The notes under the pieces were generated by a model that had not been told where the DNA came from, ran no database searches, and saw nothing but the letters and a program-made list of their open reading frames with translations. Shown in pieces: positions 60,645-64,000 of a stretch of 64,000 nucleotides of DNA (position 1 is its first letter; the number at the start of each line of letters is the position of its first letter). The DNA lies in contig JAGKWR010000001.1 in NCBI GenBank assembly GCA_021151765.1, positions 127,201 through 191,200 on the forward strand, in the 5' to 3' direction. This DNA is from Alphaproteobacteria bacterium (GTDB lineage Bacteria; Pseudomonadota; Alphaproteobacteria; Rickettsiales; UBA1997). Position numbers and translations under genes: made by a program.

Positions 60645-61285
60645 AAAGTTTTTTTGAATAGGTCAATTGCAGCAAAGCCGGAAATTCCTAGTTTGCGAAT
60701 TGATGTTAAATTATCTTTGTTAATGCCACCGAGCGCGTAAAATCGAGTCGGAGAGTAAAATTTAGTTTTAGATTTTAAATAAATTTTTGCCAATTTCTGC
60801 AATCCTAAAGCCTTTGTATGTAAATGACTTGAGGTTGGAAAAATTGGTGAAATAAAAACAATCTCTGGCCTTATTTTGACTAGTCTTAAAGCTGACTTAA
60901 GATTATGCGAGGAAAAAGTAAAAATAAAATCTTTGTTAAATTTATTACGCGGTAAAAATTTGTAAGAATTAAGATCTGAGTCAGAAAAATGTACGCCGTC
61001 AGCCTTCAATTTCTTCGCTAATGATAAATCTTTTCCAATTAAAACTTTTAGAGATCTTTTTTTGGCCAGAGTTATAATATTTTTTGCGAATAATTCTCGA
61101 TCATTTTTGTTTAGATCATATTCGCGAACAACGATTCCACATTCTTTAGGTAGAGAATTAACTGTTGTTTCGAAGTCGGAAATTTTTTTGCGATCGGTAA
61201 ATAAAAAGCTTGCTGGCAAAGTTTTAACGCGGTTTTCTTTTTTTTCTTCGAACTTCCTTATTTCAAACAAAATTTTTTGATTCAT
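60641..61285 (-). CDS. Thiamine-phosphate synthase-like protein
   Basis: The 214-residue product has a ThiE-like TIM-barrel pattern: LPASFLFTDRKK near the N-terminus, LKADGVHFSDSDL, and FISPIFPTSSH with ALGGINKDN, the phosphate-binding loop. FISPIFPT replaces the usual GPVF.T.TK motif and the region between is divergent, so catalytic function as ThiE is doubtful; TenI-like or another role is possible. The start codon overlaps that of the divergent yggS gene by two bases; a further start 33 bases upstream lies within yggS. Confidence 0.7.
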   Translation of the reverse strand: MNQKILFEIRKFEEKKENRVKTLPASFLFTDRKKISDFETTVNSLPKECGIVVREYDLNKNDRELFAKNIITLAKKRSLKVLIGKDLSLAKKLKADGVHFSDSDLNSYKFLPRNKFNKDFIFTFSSHNLKSALRLVKIRPEIVFISPIFPTSSHLHTKALGLQKLAKIYLKSKTKFYSPTRFYALGGINKDNLTSIRKLGISGFAAIDLFKKTL

Positions 61286-61970
61286 GACAGGCAATAAAGT
61301 TAGCGAAATTTCACGCAATTTAATGTTAATAAAAGACCGAATGAAAAAGGCGGCGCGACTTTACGGTAAAGATATTTCAAAGGTCAATCTGATTGCGGTT
61401 TCAAAAACTCAAACTGCTGATAAAATATACGAAGCTATTGCTCAAGGTTGTAGAATTTTTGGTGAAAATTATGTCAAAGAAGCGACGGAAAAATGGAGCG
61501 AAATTCGTCAAAAACATGCAGATATTGAGTTGCATTTTATTGGTCATTTACAAAGCAATAAAGTAGCGGAAGCTTTGGAAATGTTTGATGTAATCCAAAC
61601 TTTAGACAGCGAAAAATTGGCTTTAGCTTTTAAAAAAGAAATCGCCAAAACCAAAAAAAATCCGCAATTTTTTATTCAAGTTAATATTGGTGAAGAAGAG
61701 CAAAAAAGTGGCATCGCGCTTAACGAAGTTGCGGATTTTATAAAATATTGTCGTCAAGAATGTAATTTAAACGTAACTGGTTTGATGTGTATTCCGCCAT
61801 CCACAGAACTGGCATCGCCTTATTTTGCGCTTATGCAAAAACTTGCCAAAGCTAATGACATAAAAAATCTTTCAATGGGAATGAGTTCTGATTTTGAAGA
61901 GGCAATCGCTCTCGATTCAAATTACGTACGTATCGGCACCGCAATTTTTGGCGAAAGAATTGTAAAGTAA
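61284..61970 (+). CDS. yggS: YggS/PLPBP-family pyridoxal phosphate homeostasis protein
   Basis: The 228-residue product is a single-domain alanine-racemase-fold protein that binds PLP without known catalysis. LIAVSKTQTADKIYEA holds the PLP lysine, GENYVKEATEKW and LHFIGHLQSNK are family signatures, and SMGMSSDFEEAI with VRIGTAIFG closes the barrel. The first ATG is chosen because the resulting N-terminal helix aligns with the E. coli protein. It is unusually placed head to head with the thiE-like gene with overlapping start codons. Confidence 0.93.
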   Translation: MTGNKVSEISRNLMLIKDRMKKAARLYGKDISKVNLIAVSKTQTADKIYEAIAQGCRIFGENYVKEATEKWSEIRQKHADIELHFIGHLQSNKVAEALEMFDVIQTLDSEKLALAFKKEIAKTKKNPQFFIQVNIGEEEQKSGIALNEVADFIKYCRQECNLNVTGLMCIPPSTELASPYFALMQKLAKANDIKNLSMGMSSDFEEAIALDSNYVRIGTAIFGERIVK

Positions 61971-62005
61971 GAAAAAAAGTAGCGCTGTAACGAAGTGAAA
62001 GCGGA

Positions 62006-62082
62006 TGGCGTGCCCTAGACGATTCGAACGTCTGACCCACAGCTTAGAAGGCTGTTGCTCTGTCCAGCTGAGCTAAGGGCAC
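62006..62082 (-). tRNA. tRNA-Arg (TCT)
   Basis: The minus strand reads GTGCCCTTAGCTCAGCTGGA, an anticodon stem ACAGC/GCTGT with loop CTTCTAA (anticodon TCT), and ACGTTCGAATCGT as T-arm. The acceptor stem GTGCCCT pairs with AGGGCAC; discriminator G and CCA are encoded. The tRNA reads AGA codons, which are common in this window. Confidence 0.95.
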
Positions 62083-62299
62083 GTAAAAAGACAGGTTTAG
62101 AAAACGAGGGGCGCTTTGTAGAGAAAGCTTCAAAAAAAATCAACCAATTATTTTAATTGTAATATTTGGTAAAAAAAATCTTGAAAAAATTTCTATACTT
62201 TTGCGCTCCCAAAAAGTAAAAAATTATTCCCGTCTCAAACAAAAGACCGGCAAAAATTCACGCCGATTTCCCCTCTTAAAATTTTTTCTAAAATTCAAA

Positions 62300-63718
62300 A
62301 TGTCTAAAGCTTCCGGCGTTTCTGCTATTTTTGATATTATCAAAAATAACGATATTAAATTTGTTGATTTTCGTTTCTCCGACTATAACGGAAAATGGTT
62401 ACATATAAGCCATTGTGCTGATGCTGTTGATGAAGAATCGCTAACCAAAGGTGTAGCTTTCGATGGTTCTTCAGTTCCAGCTTGGAAAGAAATCAATGAA
62501 TCAGATATGTTAATGATTCCACAACTTGACACAGCATTCATCGATCCGTTCGCAAACCATCCAACTCTTGTGATTACTTGTGATGTAATCGAACCAACTA
62601 CTGGTAAAGGTTATGATCGTGATCCTCGCTACACTGCGAAAAAGGCTGAAGAATATTTGAAAAGTTCAGGAATCGGTGATGTAGCTTATTTCGGTCCAGA
62701 ACCAGAATTTTTCGTTTTTGATGATGTGCGTTTCCAAGTTGGAACTCACGGTGTAACTCATTCAATCGATTCAGAAGAAGCTCCGCACAATTCAAATAAA
62801 GTTATTGAAGGTGGTAACTTGGCTCGCCGCTCACAAGTTAAAGGTGCTTACTTTGATCCAGCTCCGCAAGATACTGGTCAAGATTTGCGTGGCGAAATGT
62901 GTGAAACTATGCGTCAAGTTGGATTGGTTCCACTTTTGCACCATCATGAAGTTGCTAACTCACAATTTGAAATTGGTTTTAAATACAGCACTTTAACTGG
63001 CACGGCGGATAACATCCAAAAATTCAAATATGTTATTCACAACGTTTGCCAAGCTTACGGCAAAACTGCAACTTTCATGCCAAAACCAATTTTTGCTGAT
63101 AACGGTTCTGGTATGCACGTTCACCAATCGATTTGGAAAGATGGCCAAAACCTATTCATGGGTAACTCTCATGCCAATTTGTCTGAATTAGCTTTGTACT
63201 ATATTGGTGGTATCATCAAACACGCTAAAGCAATCAATGCTTTTTCAAATGCCACAACTAACAGCTACAAACGTTTGGTTCCAGGTTATGAAGCCCCTGT
63301 TCTTTTGGCTTATTCAGCGAAAAACCGTTCAGCTTCAATTCGTATCCCTCACGTTACTAACGAAAAAGCTCGTCGTATTGAAACTCGTTTTCCAGATCCA
63401 GCTTCAAATCCTTATCTAACTTGTGCAGCTTTGTTGATGGCTGGTCTTGATGGTATCAAAAATAAGATCCATCCAGGTGAGCCAAAAAACCAAGATTTGT
63501 ATCATTTGTCAGAAAAAGAATTGAAAAAAATTCCAACAGTTTCACGTTCACTGCGTGATGCTTTGAATGCTTTGGATAAAGATCGTGCTTTCTTGCTTGA
63601 AGGTGGAGTTTTCACTAACGAACAAATTGATGCTTACATTGCATTGAAAATGCAGGAAGTTGATAGATATGAGCAAATTCCTCATCCAGTTGAATTTGAA
63701 ATGTATTATAACTCATAA
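62300..63718 (+). CDS. glnA: Glutamine synthetase, type I
   Basis: GlnA makes glutamine from glutamate and ammonia. The 472-residue product has FDGSSVPAWKEINESDM, PEPEFFVFDD, GEMCETMRQVGL, MPKPIFADNGSGMHVHQS with metal-ligand residues, KRLVPGYEAPVLLAYS and a C-terminal RYEQIPHPVEFEMYYN. The tyrosine of the NLYHL-type loop (QDLYHLSEK) that adenylylation would target in GSI-beta enzymes is present, so covalent control is likely. I chose ATG 62300; the longer frame starts at TTG just after a possible -10 box (TATACT at 62194). A GC-rich TTTTGCGCTCCC follows that box. Confidence 0.97.
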   Translation: MSKASGVSAIFDIIKNNDIKFVDFRFSDYNGKWLHISHCADAVDEESLTKGVAFDGSSVPAWKEINESDMLMIPQLDTAFIDPFANHPTLVITCDVIEPTTGKGYDRDPRYTAKKAEEYLKSSGIGDVAYFGPEPEFFVFDDVRFQVGTHGVTHSIDSEEAPHNSNKVIEGGNLARRSQVKGAYFDPAPQDTGQDLRGEMCETMRQVGLVPLLHHHEVANSQFEIGFKYSTLTGTADNIQKFKYVIHNVCQAYGKTATFMPKPIFADNGSGMHVHQSIWKDGQNLFMGNSHANLSELALYYIGGIIKHAKAINAFSNATTNSYKRLVPGYEAPVLLAYSAKNRSASIRIPHVTNEKARRIETRFPDPASNPYLTCAALLMAGLDGIKNKIHPGEPKNQDLYHLSEKELKKIPTVSRSLRDALNALDKDRAFLLEGGVFTNEQIDAYIALKMQEVDRYEQIPHPVEFEMYYNS

Positions 63719-63760
63719 TTTCTTAAAATTTTCACCACAAATTTTAGAAAAGATTTTTGT

Positions 63761-63793
63761 TTGCATTTTATTTCACCAAAACTAGTTTGCGCC
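63761..63793 (+). promoter_or_regulatory. Putative promoter of tuf
   Basis: TTGCAT (63761-63766), a 16-base spacer and TAGTTT (63783-63788) are followed by GCGCC. It is nearly the same as the atpH promoter, including the TTGCATTTTATTT context. A leader of about 105 bases follows. Confidence 0.6.
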
Positions 63794-63902
63794 ACCTCTT
63801 CTTGTGAAGAATTCCCTTTAAAAAATTAAATCTAAAACCACCCCAAGCCATAATTTATTTATGTTTGAGAGTGTTTGTTATTAACTTGAAAAAGTCCTAT
63901 TT

Positions 63903-64000
63903 ATGTCTAAAGCCGTTTTCCAACGCAATAAACCTCACGTTAATATTGGTACTATTGGTCACGTAGATCATGGTAAAACTACTTTAACTGCTGCTATTAC
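63903..64000 (+). CDS. tuf: Elongation factor Tu (5' end only)
   Basis: The first 32 codons read AVFQRNKPHVNIGTIGHVDH then GKTTLTAAIT, the G1 loop GHVDHGKT of EF-Tu. EF-Tu delivers aminoacyl-tRNA to the ribosome. The gene runs off the window end. It is preceded by its own promoter and stands after glnA, not in a str operon with fusA, as far as the window shows. Confidence 0.95.
   Translation, partial: MSKAVFQRNKPHVNIGTIGHVDHGKTTLTAAI

Noticed and set aside
62160..62205. Sigma-54 promoter before glnA
   Set aside because: There is no GG-N10-GC core; only an AT-rich stretch with TATACT.
62201..62299. Earlier start for glnA at TTG 62201
   Set aside because: It falls at the presumed promoter and adds 33 residues not seen in type I glutamine synthetases.

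Overview
The window is a gene-dense, AT-rich stretch (about 35% GC by eye) of a bacterial chromosome. The gene families point to an alphaproteobacterium: VirB8/VirB9, a TIGR02281-type aspartic protease, a MidA-like methyltransferase, CcmB, an F1 delta/alpha/gamma cluster separated from beta/epsilon, a CTTG-N17-CTTAAAT heat-shock-like promoter and consensus parS sites beside parAB. The split F1 operon, an isolated virB8-virB9 pair and palindromic repeats suggest Rickettsiales or a related host-associated order. Histidine, purine, pyrimidine, biotin and folate genes, Pst phosphate uptake, glutamine synthetase and a cell-wall elongation set indicate a metabolically capable member, not a strongly reduced one. 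The lineage is inference.

Layout. 0-10 kb: end of hisH, midA-like, bioB, a RidA protein, LysR regulator, VOC protein, threonine dehydratase-like enzyme, an acidic orphan, rlmE, a Trm112-like protein, purK, a frameshifted pilin/LamG gene, agmatinase and an AstE/AspA-like deacylase. 10-22 kb: atpHAG, truB, rpsO, pnp, bolA, grxD, an ABC ATPase, pyrB, then a polyamine pair (PLP decarboxylase and deoxyhypusine/homospermidine synthase-like enzyme) behind an elaborately structured leader. 22.4-25.6 kb: a three-gene accessory island on the minus strand (aminotransferase, small orphan, NMNAT-like nucleotidyltransferase). 25.8-38 kb: mreD, mrdA, atpDC, dnaK, folP, pstAC, an EamA exporter, rsmE and a TlpA-like protein. 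38-40 kb: a Panacea-antitoxin/RelE-like toxin pair followed by a DUF2971 gene. 40-47 kb: tRNA-Ser with a tandem repeat, yidC, a zeta-like kinase with a basic partner, lon, rmuC. 47-56 kb: rodA, virB8-virB9, aspartic protease, hisC, parB, parA with two parS sites, tadA, tatD, nadD, ubiA. 56-64 kb: an acyl-CoA carboxylase alpha subunit, ccmB, manC, a thiE-like gene, yggS, tRNA-Arg, glnA and the start of tuf.

Regulation. Many adjacent genes are coupled by TAATG or ATGA overlaps. Strong Shine-Dalgarno sequences are rare (clear before ridA and parB). At least six putative promoters (purK, atpH, decarboxylase, atpD, virB8, tuf) share a -35 box, a 16-17 bp spacer, a TANNTT -10 box and directly after it a GC-rich discriminator (GCGC or GCCG). 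Simple hairpin-plus-T-run terminators are common. The parts most worth a second look are the decarboxylase leader, the 22.4-25.6 kb island, the Panacea toxin-antitoxin cassette, the zeta-kinase pair and the frameshifted pilin.
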